DNA of 33,252 nucleotides from an uncultured Pelagibacteraceae bacterium (GCA_902605865.1 CACLEJ010000010.1:1-33252), one strand, 5' to 3'. Shown: positions 7,715 through 16,272, numbered from the stretch's first letter. A program made the numbers and translations. Notes: generated by a model not told the origin, from the letters alone.

Positions 7715-8568
7715 TAAATTGCTCCTTTTTTCTCAGTTGGTTCTAAAGCGTCGTAATTCCATAATTTTTTACCTGCAACAACTTTAGTCATATTTGAAAT
7801 ATCAAAATCTTCACCGATTTCTGCTACTTTAAGTTTTCTTTTAATCCAATCTACATCACTTTTTGTCATAGGCGACTCAATCGCATCACTACCAAATGAT
7901 CCTATTTTTCCACCCACATAAATAGTTCCATCGTACATAGAGTCTCCTAGGTTTATACCGACATTACCTAAAATTATAATTCTACCTCTTTGCATCATAA
8001 ACCCAGTAAATGCTCCAGCATCACCCCCAACAATAATTGTTCCACCTTTTTGATCAATTCCTGTTCTAGCACCAACACTTCCTTTACATATTAAATCTCC
8101 ACCTCTAACTGCTGCACCAAAACATGATCCTGCATTTTTTTCTATTACTACTTTTCCTGCCATCATATTTTCTGCACATGACCATCCAACTCTGCCATTA
8201 ATTCTTACTGTTGGGCCATCAATAGAACCAACACCAAAATAACCCAAACTTCCTTCAAATATTAAATTCAATTTATTTAATACTCCAACACCTAAACTAT
8301 GTTTTCCTTGTGGGTTTTTTATAACTATTGTTCCATAACCTTGACTCATAAGCTCATCAATTTTTTTGTTTGCCTCTTTGCAATCTAGATCATTTACATC
8401 AAGATCAATTCTTTTATTAAAATCTACATCATAAGTTCCCCAATAATAAAAGTTTTCTGCTTCATCTGGATTGAAAAATTTTTGTTGTGTTTTTCCTGTT
8501 AAGACTTCACTATGAAGTCCCATTGATTGGGCTTTAGTTTTATTCTCGTTAGTTTTTATATTTGCCAT
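7714..8568 (-). CDS. GXGXG-domain glutamate synthase subunit (second module)
   Basis: 284 residues. Residues 1-60 form an N-terminal extension not present in the paralogue at 2365-3045; residues from about 75 to 225 carry the GXGXG beta-helix repeats (FEGSLGYFGVGSIDG, GRVGWSCAENMMAGKVVI, GSVGARTGIDQKGGTIIVGG, GNVGINLGDSMYDGTIYVGG). The ATG at 8568 overlaps the upstream amidotransferase by 13 bases, and the stop shares bases with the next start. It is a structural bridge between the amidotransferase and FMN subunits, by family knowledge. The separate length and extension argue for an independently evolving complex rather than a recent tandem duplicate. Confidence 0.82.
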   Translation of the reverse strand: MANIKTNENKTKAQSMGLHSEVLTGKTQQKFFNPDEAENFYYWGTYDVDFNKRIDLDVNDLDCKEANKKIDELMSQGYGTIVIKNPQGKHSLGVGVLNKLNLIFEGSLGYFGVGSIDGPTVRINGRVGWSCAENMMAGKVVIEKNAGSCFGAAVRGGDLICKGSVGARTGIDQKGGTIIVGGDAGAFTGFMMQRGRIIILGNVGINLGDSMYDGTIYVGGKIGSFGSDAIESPMTKSDVDWIKRKLKVAEIGEDFDISNMTKVVAGKKLWNYDALEPTEKKGAI

Positions 8569-9497
8569 ACTTTTACCTCTCCATCAAAAGGATCATAAGT
8601 GTCAATTTCGTGGGGCAAAATAGATCTTATTGCTATCTCTTCAGATCCCATAGCTACCAAATCATCTGACTCGTATAGAACCAATGGTTTTGCTGCCATT
8701 GTATCTTTTGCCATTCCTAAAGAATCTTTTGTTGCAACAAAATAAGTAAACACACCATCTAATCCTGATAAACTATCCTTCATACCTTCTTCTAGAGATG
8801 CTCCATTTCTCATTTTTTCTGCTAAATAAACTGCGATTAATTCAGAGTCACACTCTGACATAAATCTCATACCTTTATTTTCAAGCATTCTTCTATTATT
8901 CCAATAATTAGTTAATTGACCATTATGCACAACAGATACATCGCTAAATGGATATCCCCAAAAAGGGTGGGCAGATTTTATATCTACACCAGACTCAGTT
9001 GCCATTCTAGCATGACCTATAGCGTGAGTTCCTCTCACTTTGCCAAGATCATATCTATCTAAAACCTCCTGTGCGTCTCCTAAATCTTTTATTAGTTCAA
9101 GAGATTTTCCAATGGACAATATTTCAACACTTTCGATACTCTCAATTTTCTTTGAAAAATCCATTAAATCCTCATCGTATTGCATTTCGTATCTATAAGA
9201 GTAGGGAGTTAATTTTTCTTCTTTTAAAACTTTTGCACCAAGACTTTTTAACATCTGATCAACAAGCTCTTTTCTTTTGTCATAAACACTCTCGTCTTCA
9301 TTTATAGAAGAACTACCTTCACCGACATTTTCTCCAACTTTAAATCTCATTATAAAGTTTTGACCATCGTTATCTGCATAAAGAGCATAACCTGTTGAGT
9401 CAGGACCTCTATGCTTTAAGGCCTGAAGCATTGCTTGTAATTCATTTCCTACATTAGAGGATTTTCCCCTATGGATAAGACCAGCTATTCCGCACAT
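8556..9497 (-). CDS. Class II glutamine amidotransferase subunit (second module)
   Basis: 313 residues starting MCGIAG with catalytic Cys2. Class II motifs follow in order: HRGPDSTGYALY, GTHAIGHARMATES, VVHNGQLTNYWNNRR and ECDSELIAVYL. A ribosome site (GGAG) lies 5 bases before the ATG, and the ligase gene ends 22 bases upstream. Known role: hydrolysis of the gamma-glutamyl amide bond and channelling of the released ammonia or amine to the FMN subunit. The acidic insert at about 60-140 differs completely from that of the paralogue at 3045-3923, so the two modules diverged long ago. Confidence 0.85.
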   Translation of the reverse strand: MCGIAGLIHRGKSSNVGNELQAMLQALKHRGPDSTGYALYADNDGQNFIMRFKVGENVGEGSSSINEDESVYDKRKELVDQMLKSLGAKVLKEEKLTPYSYRYEMQYDEDLMDFSKKIESIESVEILSIGKSLELIKDLGDAQEVLDRYDLGKVRGTHAIGHARMATESGVDIKSAHPFWGYPFSDVSVVHNGQLTNYWNNRRMLENKGMRFMSECDSELIAVYLAEKMRNGASLEEGMKDSLSGLDGVFTYFVATKDSLGMAKDTMAAKPLVLYESDDLVAMGSEEIAIRSILPHEIDTYDPFDGEVKVWQI

Positions 9498-9519
9498 ATT
9501 TCTCCTTAACTAAATTTGT

Positions 9520-10989
9520 TTATGGTAGGCAATCCAAATACGTATCTAGATCCCATTGAGTTGTTGCACCTAAAAATCTTTCCCACTCATCATTTTTATA
9601 CCAATGAAATATTTTATACATTTCATCGGGCATCGCAGATTGAATAACTTTATCTTCTGCTAAACGATCTAAAGCCTCACCAAGACTTAAAGGTAATTTT
9701 TTAACATTTTTTCCAGCTTTTTGAGCTTCATAAATATTTCTAGACTCTGGCTTTCCTGGATCAATATTATTTCTAATTCCATCATCAAATGCCTTCAATA
9801 AGCTTGCTCCCATTAAGTATGGGTTATGCATTGAATCTACAGATCTATATTCAAACCTACCTGGTGCTGAAACTCTTAATCCACAAGTTCTATTTTGGTA
9901 TCCCCAATCCGCATAAACTGGTGCCCAAAAACCTTGATCCCACAATCTTCTATATGAGTTAACCGTTGATGATCCGATTGCTGTTAAAGCTGGAAGATGT
10001 TTCATTACTCCACCAATAGATTTTAAGCCAATTTTACCCGGCAACTGAACATCTTTTGTATCAGGCATAAATGTGTTTGTTCCACCTTCTACATAAGTAA
10101 ATACTTCATCCATACCTGGTAAAGATTTATGACCTAATTTATTTACTTTGTCTTTTCCACCTGTCCACAAAGACATATTTGTATGACAACCACTTGCAGA
10201 AACTCCCATAAAAGGTTTTGTCATAAAACATGCAATTAAATTAAATTCTCTTGCAACCTGAGCACAAATTTGTCTGTAAGTAGATAATCTATCTGCATTT
10301 CTTAAAACATCATCGTACATCCAATTTAACTCTAGTTGTCCAGGGGCATCTTCATGGTCTCCTTGGATCATATCAAAGCCCATAGCTCTTGCGTATTCCA
10401 TCACTTTCATAAATACTGGTCTTAAGGACTCGAATTGGTCTATGTGATAACAATATGGTTTAGAAAAGCCCTTACCAGTTGGAGTTCCATCATCGTTTCT
10501 AGTCAACCACATCATTTCTGGTTCAGTTCCAACTCTAAGTTGGTAACCATGTTTTTTCTTAAATTCTTTAGCAATAATTCTTAAATTACCTCTACAATCA
10601 GATGTTAAGTGACCACCTGGATTTTCTCTCTCTTCTCTATTTCTAAAACAAGTTACAAAAACTCTTGCAACTTTTTTATCCCAAGGTAACTGGCAAAATG
10701 TTTCTGGATCAGGTATTCCAACTAACTCTTTTGCTTCAGGACCATATCCTATGTAGTTATTGTGACGATCCAAGAATAAATTAGCAGTTGCTCCATAAAC
10801 TAATTGAAAACCTTTTTCGCATGTTCTTTCCCAATGATCAGCAGGAATTCCTTTACCAACAACTCTTCCTGTTACTGAAATGAATTGAAAAAAAATATAA
10901 TCAATTTTTAGTTCATTTATTTTAGCTCTAACTTGTTTAACTAGTTTGGCTCTACCCGGTTGATTAACATGTTTCTCTAGATCAGTCAT
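9520..10989 (-). CDS. glnT: Glutamine synthetase-like ligase, 489 residues (possible gamma-glutamyl-amine ligase)
   Basis: Complete GS-fold protein: N-terminal beta-grasp at about 25-110, then catalytic-domain motifs GTEPEM (154-159), GDHEDAPGQLELNW (about 210-223), SGCHTNMSLW (266-275), NSYRRLW and GRFEYRSVDS. It is longer than the GSIII/GMAS protein at 1-1003 and clearly a different subfamily: the acidic and loop motifs align but the flanks do not. A GGGGG ribosome site precedes the ATG. It lies between a FAD amine oxidoreductase and a split glutamate synthase. Inference: it attaches an amine (methylamine, dimethylamine or ammonia) to the gamma-carboxyl of glutamate. It may instead be a plain ammonia-assimilating enzyme. 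Confidence 0.8.
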   Translation of the reverse strand: MTDLEKHVNQPGRAKLVKQVRAKINELKIDYIFFQFISVTGRVVGKGIPADHWERTCEKGFQLVYGATANLFLDRHNNYIGYGPEAKELVGIPDPETFCQLPWDKKVARVFVTCFRNREERENPGGHLTSDCRGNLRIIAKEFKKKHGYQLRVGTEPEMMWLTRNDDGTPTGKGFSKPYCYHIDQFESLRPVFMKVMEYARAMGFDMIQGDHEDAPGQLELNWMYDDVLRNADRLSTYRQICAQVAREFNLIACFMTKPFMGVSASGCHTNMSLWTGGKDKVNKLGHKSLPGMDEVFTYVEGGTNTFMPDTKDVQLPGKIGLKSIGGVMKHLPALTAIGSSTVNSYRRLWDQGFWAPVYADWGYQNRTCGLRVSAPGRFEYRSVDSMHNPYLMGASLLKAFDDGIRNNIDPGKPESRNIYEAQKAGKNVKKLPLSLGEALDRLAEDKVIQSAMPDEMYKIFHWYKNDEWERFLGATTQWDLDTYLDCLP

Positions 10990-11056
10990 ATTCCCCCTTA
11001 AGAATTTTTAGACCAAAAAGTTAACTGAAAAAAAAACATCTGTCTACTTAGATAAA

Positions 11057-12382
11057 TTAGCTCCAAGGAAATGGACTATTAGATGTTGGGTGTAATTCAC
11101 CTTTCTCGTAACGGTTGAATCTAAATGGTTTTAATAAATCACTTTCGGTTCCAAGAATTTCTTTTGCAACAAGTTCTCCAACTCCAATCATTTTATAACC
11201 ATGGTTAGAGTCTGCTATCATGTAAACGTTTTCTAAAAATCTATCAAAAATTGGAAAAGAGTCTGGCGTCATACATCCAAGTCCCCCGGAAGGTCCTTTT
11301 CTATATAAATCTGATTTTCCCTCAAATCTTTTTTGACAATGAGCTAATGCTGAACACCACATGTCATTAAAAGCTTCTGTTGTCTGATATTCAGGGGATT
11401 CTATTCCGTACGGATCAACGTTTACTTGATCAAAATGTTTATCAACTATGTAAGGTGAAGTTCCACCCTGGACACCGAGTCCTTCAATATCTGGTTTATA
11501 ATATATTCCCCAAATTTTATCTGTTAATAATTTTTTAGTTTTATCTGAGTACAATGGAGCTGTTGAGTCTACATGAATTACAGGTGGTTGTTCACCGTTA
11601 TCCATTTTTAAAAAATCTGGTTCTACACCAAGTACACCTTCTTGAAGCATCCAATATTTCCACATATCAGTTTCATGCATCTTGCCGTCTTTATCTTTAA
11701 TATTTGCAGTTTTAGGAAGCTCTAACATATTCCAAAAATCTCTAGCCCAAGGTCCTGCACCTACAACAACCTGTTCGCACTCTATTGTACCTTTGTCTGT
11801 TTCAACTCCTGTTACAGCTTTACTATTACTTCCTCTTTTAAAACCTGTAACTTTTACACCTTTTAATACTTCAACACCATTTGAGGTAGACTTATCTTCA
11901 AGTGCTCTAATAGAATCTTTATTAAATGCGTATCCACCTTTTTTTTCATGAAGAACAGAAGTTATGCCTTGCGCTTGCCAGTCTCCAAACATACCTTTCA
12001 TATATTTCATGCAATCTTTTTCACCTTCTATAAATTCAGACTCGTAACCAATTGCTTTTTGTTGTTCATAAATAGTTGCAACATCTGCATGCATTACTTC
12101 AGGTGAAATCTGTAAATAACCAACTGCATTATATTTAAATGCTTTAGGATCACTTTCCCAAACTGAAACGGAATGAGCCATTAACTCTCTCATAGCAGGT
12201 TGAAAATAATTATTTCTTACCACACCACAGGCAATTCCACTTGCTCCAGCTGCGGTATCTTTTTTTTCTAATACGACAATATCACCTGGATTTTTATAAG
12301 TTTCGGAAAGTTTCCAAGCAGTACTAAGACCGTGAATTCCTCCTCCAACGATTACTACTTTAGCTTTTGTCGGTAATGACAT
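11057..12382 (-). CDS. FAD-dependent oxidoreductase of the DAO / sarcosine oxidase beta family
   Basis: 441 residues. An N-terminal Rossmann FAD motif VVIVGGGIHGLSTAW (about 9-23), GASGIACGVVRNNYFQPAMR in the isoalloxazine region, VVVGAGPWARDFW (second dinucleotide strand), and the C-terminal GLGCMTPDSFPIF and SNHGYKMIGVGELVAKEI segments of the D-amino-acid/sarcosine oxidase superfamily. No GcvT-like domain is fused. Known: relatives oxidise N-methyl groups of sarcosine, dimethylglycine or N-methylglutamate (MgdA) to formaldehyde or methylene-THF. It sits between the tdm-regulator pair and the ligase/synthase module, so an N-methylglutamate-type substrate is likely. The partner subunits MgdBCD of heterotetrameric N-methylglutamate dehydrogenase are not in the window. 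Confidence 0.82.
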   Translation of the reverse strand: MSLPTKAKVVIVGGGIHGLSTAWKLSETYKNPGDIVVLEKKDTAAGASGIACGVVRNNYFQPAMRELMAHSVSVWESDPKAFKYNAVGYLQISPEVMHADVATIYEQQKAIGYESEFIEGEKDCMKYMKGMFGDWQAQGITSVLHEKKGGYAFNKDSIRALEDKSTSNGVEVLKGVKVTGFKRGSNSKAVTGVETDKGTIECEQVVVGAGPWARDFWNMLELPKTANIKDKDGKMHETDMWKYWMLQEGVLGVEPDFLKMDNGEQPPVIHVDSTAPLYSDKTKKLLTDKIWGIYYKPDIEGLGVQGGTSPYIVDKHFDQVNVDPYGIESPEYQTTEAFNDMWCSALAHCQKRFEGKSDLYRKGPSGGLGCMTPDSFPIFDRFLENVYMIADSNHGYKMIGVGELVAKEILGTESDLLKPFRFNRYEKGELHPTSNSPFPWS

Positions 12383-12479
12383 AGAGAAACATTAATTTTT
12401 GAAAAGGGTTAAATATATAATTTTTTTTATATATAAATTTTAGAAATAAAAACTTACAGAACTTAGGATTTGCTTCTTT
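12383..12479 (-). promoter_or_regulatory. Putative promoter region of the FAD-ligase-synthase operon
   Basis: A 97-base, almost purely A+T gap upstream of the FAD gene. It holds TTTATATATAAATTTTA (12426-12442), repeated exactly in the tdm/tmoX intergenic region. A transcription start for the downstream operon here is plausible, though read-through from tdm is also possible. Confidence 0.35.
12426..12442. repeat. 17-bp repeat with palindromic core, copy 1
   Basis: TTTATATATAAATTTTA, identical to 15215-15231; the first 12 bases form a perfect palindrome (TTTATA/TATAAA). The two copies flank the tdm-regulator pair, one in each intergenic region. It could be an operator or a shared promoter element; low complexity in an AT-rich genome means chance is not excluded. 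Confidence 0.4.
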
Positions 12480-12830
12480 TTAAAAGCTTAAATTTTTAAG
12501 AGTAGACAAATAATCGTTAAATTCCTCAATAAACGATACACTTGGTTTTATATGTTTTTTTCTTTGATCTTCAGCAGTTTTTTCTAAATAAAAAAAACCT
12601 TTTTCACATGCTTCATTAATTATTAATGCAGATTTTGGTCTAGAGGTTTTAAATAATTTAGTTTTAAGCTCCTCAACTGACAAATTTTGTTTTTGCTTAA
12701 ATGCTGACATAACTAGAAGCATCATATGATAATGAGAAGGTGATTTTCTAAAAAAATAGTTACTTGATGTATGCGAAAGCTTCATTTGATCTTCCCAAAA
12801 CTCTAACAAATCCTTAGTTGATTTAGCCAT
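12480..12830 (-). CDS. Small MarR-like winged-helix protein coupled to tdm
   Basis: 116 residues. The central part (about 35-100) reads like a winged helix-turn-helix: MLLVMSAFKQKQNLSVEELK, then SRPKSALIINEACEKGFFYL as recognition helix, and a basic wing EDQRKKHIKPS, the pattern seen in MarR-type regulators. It is shorter than usual MarR proteins (about 140-150), so dimerisation helices may be reduced. Its ATG overlaps the tdm stop as TAATG, indicating translational coupling. Inference: it regulates tdm, tmoX or the downstream amine operon in response to TMAO or a breakdown product. No closer family was recognised. Confidence 0.6.
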   Translation of the reverse strand: MAKSTKDLLEFWEDQMKLSHTSSNYFFRKSPSHYHMMLLVMSAFKQKQNLSVEELKTKLFKTSRPKSALIINEACEKGFFYLEKTAEDQRKKHIKPSVSFIEEFNDYLSTLKNLSF

Positions 12831-15169
12831 TAAGATCTTACTTTAGTTTTCTTTGGATCATAATGAGGAAATCCAACAATTTTTGCAGGAATTCTCTTTT
12901 GATGTCCATCTATCTTTCCAATTTCAACATCATTACCTATTTCTGAGTGACCTACATCTATTCTACATAATGCAATATTTTTATTTAAAGTCGGAGAAAT
13001 GCATCCACTGGTTATAATGCCAACCTGAGATCTTCCAATATGAACGCAATCTCCATGATTTGCTATCTCTTTACCAATGAGCTCTAGTCCTACTAGTTTT
13101 TTTTGAGGATTTTCTTTTCTCTTAATTAAATTTTCTCTTCCAATAAAATCCTCTGTTTTCGACTTTAATGGAACAGAAAATCCAATGCCAGCTTCAAACG
13201 GATCTTGTTGTCCGTCAAATTCATTACCAAATAAAATTAAACCAGCTTCAATTCTTAAAAGATCCAAAGCCGCAAAACCAGCTGGTATCAGACCTTCATT
13301 TTTTCCTGCTTCCATTACTTTATCCCAAACTGTAGGAGCATCACTTGGATGACACCAAATTTCAAAACCAAGTTCACCAGTATAACCTGTTCTTGAAACA
13401 ATTAATGGTATTCCATTTAATTCTTCCAATCGACAAATTGTAAATCTAAACCATTCCAATTCAGATATAGAAGGTTGGGTAGGTGGGGTAAAAATTATTT
13501 TTTCTAGAATTTTTCTACTTTTGGGACCTTGTAAAGATAAATTATTTATTTGGTCAGTTGAATTTTTGATATGAACTTTGTAATTTTTTTTCTTCGCTTG
13601 TTCTTTAAGCCACTCACCTCCATATTCATCACCACAAACCCATCTAAAACCATGATCACTAAGTTTTAATAATGTTCCATCATCAAACATGGTTCCATTT
13701 TCATAACACATTGCTGAGTAAACAATTTGACCAACTGAAAGTTTTTTTACATTTCGTGTTAATGTATAGTTCATTAATTCTTCAGCATCTGGTCCAAGAA
13801 TTTCAAACTTTCTCAACGAAGATAAGTCAATTAGTACTGCATCTTCTCTGCATGCATTGTATTCATTAATTACACCATGTTTTGTATAATCATTTGGTAA
13901 CCAAAAACCTCTAGCATCGACAAAGTTTCTGGTTAATTTTGATGTTCTCTCATAGAAACCCGTATTTCTTGTAAGTTTATTTTCTGAATCTGTTTTCATT
14001 CTAAAACCATACGATTTTGTAAACTCTTTACTTTTTTCATAAGTTCTAACAAAAATATCAGTAGGGTTCCATCCATTACAGCTATCAATATCGCTAGGGC
14101 ATGCAGTCGTTCCACATGTTAAATCTTTTAACGCTTTGAAAATGACGTAATCTCCAGGCCTTGCATAAGACTCATCAGATGTAACAGAATTTTGGCCTCC
14201 AGAAGATGTATTAAAGAAAAGATTAATTGCATGCCAACCTTTTTTTTCTTCGACACCATACATTTTCATTGAATCATTTAAATTGTCAGAGCAATTTGCA
14301 TGACCAAAATATCCAGAATCTTCGTAGTACTTTGAGGTGCAAGCTAAATTAAATGTATCATGTATACCTACAGTATCTCTAATAACTTCTACAAGTGGCT
14401 CATGATCAGTATCATAAAATTTTGAAAATAAACCAGGACCTGGAAAAGTATTTCCCATAAAAGTTCTAGTTGTTTGCCAATCAAGACCTCTCTCTATACC
14501 TTTTTCTAATTTTGCCGTGTCGTAAGCAACGAAATCTGAACATTGTCTTCCTGTTGGTGTAATTATTTGGATATAGTCCCCAGCTTTAACTTGATATCCT
14601 GTTGCGGTTTTTCTATCTATATTAACTTCATATTCAGGATCGTAAATTGGATCAGGGATTATTGAAAATTCTTTTTCAGAATTTTTAATTTTTGCTCTTT
14701 TAACTAATACAGTCAAATCTGAAGGTGGATTTTGATCATGAACAAGCATATCGTTTCCAGGAGCAGCAAAGATACAATAACAATTATCTTTTGCATTTAG
14801 AGTTATTTTTTCTCCAGCAATTGTATTTTTATCAAAGAGAATTGATGAGGTAGCTTTTTCAATTTGCAAATTTCTTTTTTTTAATTGTAGTAATGCTTGC
14901 AAAGAACTTTCCTCTTTTTTCAAAAGTATTTTTTTTATTGCAGATGAATTTTTATTTTCTTTTAAATTTAAAATTCCTAATTCTGGTCGTCCGTTTTTGT
15001 CAAAAATATTTATTTCGCAAATTTGATTTCCCTCATTATTTAATATTTCAATTTCATCATCAGGAAATATTTGTATACCTGTAATTCCACCTGCATTGAC
15101 AACATATCTTTCAACTCCAGGTGGTAGTACGTTTAAACCAGGTTCTTTAATATTTAAACTTGTTTGCAT
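12830..15169 (-). CDS. tdm: Trimethylamine N-oxide demethylase (DUF1989 + GcvT fusion)
   Basis: 779 residues from the ATG at 15169; an in-frame TTG at 15190 would add seven. Residues about 150-375 form the DUF1989 (urea-carboxylase-associated) domain and about 400-779 a GcvT/aminomethyltransferase domain (GLQGPKSRKILEKI, GYTGELGFEIW, GFAALDLLRIEAG). Known: Tdm splits TMAO into dimethylamine and formaldehyde. From memory of the characterised Methylocella enzyme, three cysteines bind zinc with 16- and 64-residue spacing; Cys277, Cys293 and Cys357 here have exactly that spacing, and Asp212 and His290 fall where its Asp and His active-site residues would lie. The GcvT domain may pass the one-carbon unit to tetrahydrofolate. 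It is divergent to tmoX, as in other TMAO degraders. Confidence 0.93.
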   Translation of the reverse strand: MQTSLNIKEPGLNVLPPGVERYVVNAGGITGIQIFPDDEIEILNNEGNQICEINIFDKNGRPELGILNLKENKNSSAIKKILLKKEESSLQALLQLKKRNLQIEKATSSILFDKNTIAGEKITLNAKDNCYCIFAAPGNDMLVHDQNPPSDLTVLVKRAKIKNSEKEFSIIPDPIYDPEYEVNIDRKTATGYQVKAGDYIQIITPTGRQCSDFVAYDTAKLEKGIERGLDWQTTRTFMGNTFPGPGLFSKFYDTDHEPLVEVIRDTVGIHDTFNLACTSKYYEDSGYFGHANCSDNLNDSMKMYGVEEKKGWHAINLFFNTSSGGQNSVTSDESYARPGDYVIFKALKDLTCGTTACPSDIDSCNGWNPTDIFVRTYEKSKEFTKSYGFRMKTDSENKLTRNTGFYERTSKLTRNFVDARGFWLPNDYTKHGVINEYNACREDAVLIDLSSLRKFEILGPDAEELMNYTLTRNVKKLSVGQIVYSAMCYENGTMFDDGTLLKLSDHGFRWVCGDEYGGEWLKEQAKKKNYKVHIKNSTDQINNLSLQGPKSRKILEKIIFTPPTQPSISELEWFRFTICRLEELNGIPLIVSRTGYTGELGFEIWCHPSDAPTVWDKVMEAGKNEGLIPAGFAALDLLRIEAGLILFGNEFDGQQDPFEAGIGFSVPLKSKTEDFIGRENLIKRKENPQKKLVGLELIGKEIANHGDCVHIGRSQVGIITSGCISPTLNKNIALCRIDVGHSEIGNDVEIGKIDGHQKRIPAKIVGFPHYDPKKTKVRS

Positions 15170-15214
15170 GTTTTTTAAAAAAATACTCAAAAATTATACA
15201 AAAGTATCAATAAA

Positions 15215-15231
15215 TTTATATATAAATTTTA
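15215..15231. repeat. 17-bp repeat with palindromic core, copy 2
   Basis: Exact copy of the sequence at 12426-12442. It lies about 45 bases upstream of the tdm ATG and about 28 bases upstream of the predicted tmoX -35 box, a location suited to an operator acting on either gene. Confidence 0.4.
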
Positions 15232-15258
15232 TATATACATTTGTATCTATTTTGCTGG

Positions 15259-15287
15259 TTGACTGTAACTTTAATAGAGGGGATACT
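15259..15287 (+). promoter_or_regulatory. Putative sigma-70 promoter of tmoX
   Basis: TTGACT, a 17-base spacer, then GATACT: five of six and four of six matches to the -35 and -10 consensus with ideal spacing. The -10 box ends 31 bases before the tmoX ATG, giving a short leader. Confidence 0.5.
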
Positions 15288-15318
15288 TTATTCACTTAAT
15301 ATTAAGGAAAGGGAAATA

Positions 15319-16272
15319 ATGAAAAAAATAATATCTCTATTATCGGCTATGGTGATATCTCTTGTAAGTTTTGCAGGGATTTCAAACGCAGCAGATAGTA
15401 AAAAACCAATTGTTATCCCAACTCATAACTGGTCAAGCCAAATTGTAATGGCTTACGTAATTGGCGGAATTTTTGAAAGTATGGGGAACAATGTAAAGTA
15501 CGTAAATGCTGACTCACAAGCGGTTTATGAGTCAATCAGAATTGGTGATGTAACTATATCTCACGAAGTATGGGAATCTGCATTTGGTAAATCATTCACA
15601 ACTGCTTTAGATAAAGGTGGTTTATTAGATATGGGTGATCACGAAGCAAGAACTCTTGAAGATATGGGATATCCAAACTGGGTTGTGGAAAAAGGTTTAT
15701 GCCCAGGTCTACCTGATTGGACTGCATTAAAAAATCCTGATTGTGCTAAAAACTTCACAACACCTGATTCACCAGATGGAAAAGGTAGAATGTTAGAAGG
15801 ACCACAAACATGGCATGGAGATTTAATACCTCAAAGAGTTGATGCTCTTGGATTAGGTGATCTTTGGTGGGTTAAATTTGCAGGAAGTGCAGATGCACTT
15901 TGGGCAGAGTTAGCTGCAGCTAAAAAAGAAGGAAGAGGAACTATCATATTTAACTGGACACCAAACTTTACAGATGGTGCTGGTTTTACATTTATCGACT
16001 TCCCTCCATACACAGCTGGTTGTAGACCAGAAGATGGTGGAGATGGAAAATGTGGTTCTCCGGATGGTTATTTGAAAAAAGCAGCACATGAAGATTTTCC
16101 AAAAACTCATCCAGCAGCTGCAAAAACGTTTAAAAAAATGTCATTCTCTACAAGTCAAATTGGAGCAATGGCAGCTTTAGTTGATGTCGACAAAATGACT
16201 CACGAAGATGCAGCAAAAAAATGGTTAGCTGATAATAAGAGTGTGTGGGAAGAATTTACACACGATCATTAA
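15319..16272 (+). CDS. tmoX: TMAO-binding periplasmic protein TmoX
   Basis: 317 residues from the ATG at 15319 (AAGGAAAGGG upstream); an earlier in-frame start at 15241 would put 26 residues before the signal peptide and is rejected. Signal peptide at 1-26 (MKKIISLLSAMVISLVSFAG, then ISNA), cleavage before ADSKK. The mature protein is of the OpuAC/ProX type (HNWSSQIVMAYVIGGIFESM, SHEVWESAFG, GLGDLWWVKFAGSADALWAE) and rich in tryptophan, as needed for a quaternary-ammonium aromatic cage. Known: TmoX binds TMAO for the TmoVW permease. Close homologues also bind glycine betaine or choline, so specificity is inferred from the tdm and tmm neighbours. An intrinsic terminator follows. Confidence 0.88.
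   Translation: MKKIISLLSAMVISLVSFAGISNAADSKKPIVIPTHNWSSQIVMAYVIGGIFESMGNNVKYVNADSQAVYESIRIGDVTISHEVWESAFGKSFTTALDKGGLLDMGDHEARTLEDMGYPNWVVEKGLCPGLPDWTALKNPDCAKNFTTPDSPDGKGRMLEGPQTWHGDLIPQRVDALGLGDLWWVKFAGSADALWAELAAAKKEGRGTIIFNWTPNFTDGAGFTFIDFPPYTAGCRPEDGGDGKCGSPDGYLKKAAHEDFPKTHPAAAKTFKKMSFSTSQIGAMAALVDVDKMTHEDAAKKWLADNKSVWEEFTHDH

Larger units (their letters stand above)
15170..15318. promoter_or_regulatory. Divergent tdm / tmoX regulatory region
   Basis: A 149-base spacer between two divergent starts. It holds the second copy of the 17-bp repeat (15215-15231) nearer tdm, a plausible tmoX promoter (15259-15287) and a purine-rich ribosome site (AAGGAAAGGG) before the tmoX ATG. No long leader or riboswitch-like structure fits. 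Confidence 0.6.

Noticed and set aside
12830..15169. Reading the 779-residue protein as DmdA or dimethylglycine dehydrogenase because of its GcvT domain
   Set aside because: The N-terminal DUF1989 domain with three zinc-type cysteines is specific to Tdm; DmdA lacks it and dimethylglycine dehydrogenase has a FAD domain instead.
15170..15190. TTG start at 15190 for tdm, adding seven residues
   Set aside because: No ribosome site supports it and an ATG lies at 15169; kept only as an alternative.
15241..15318. Upstream in-frame extension of tmoX
   Set aside because: It would place 26 residues before a textbook signal peptide and would run through the predicted promoter; the ATG at 15319 has a good ribosome site.
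15170..15318. Riboswitch upstream of tmoX or tdm
   Set aside because: The predicted tmoX leader is about 25 bases and the tdm side is nearly pure A+T; no paired stems of riboswitch size were found.
15831..16110. Minus-strand open frames inside tmoX
   Set aside because: They are antisense shadows of a well-recognised gene with no family features.
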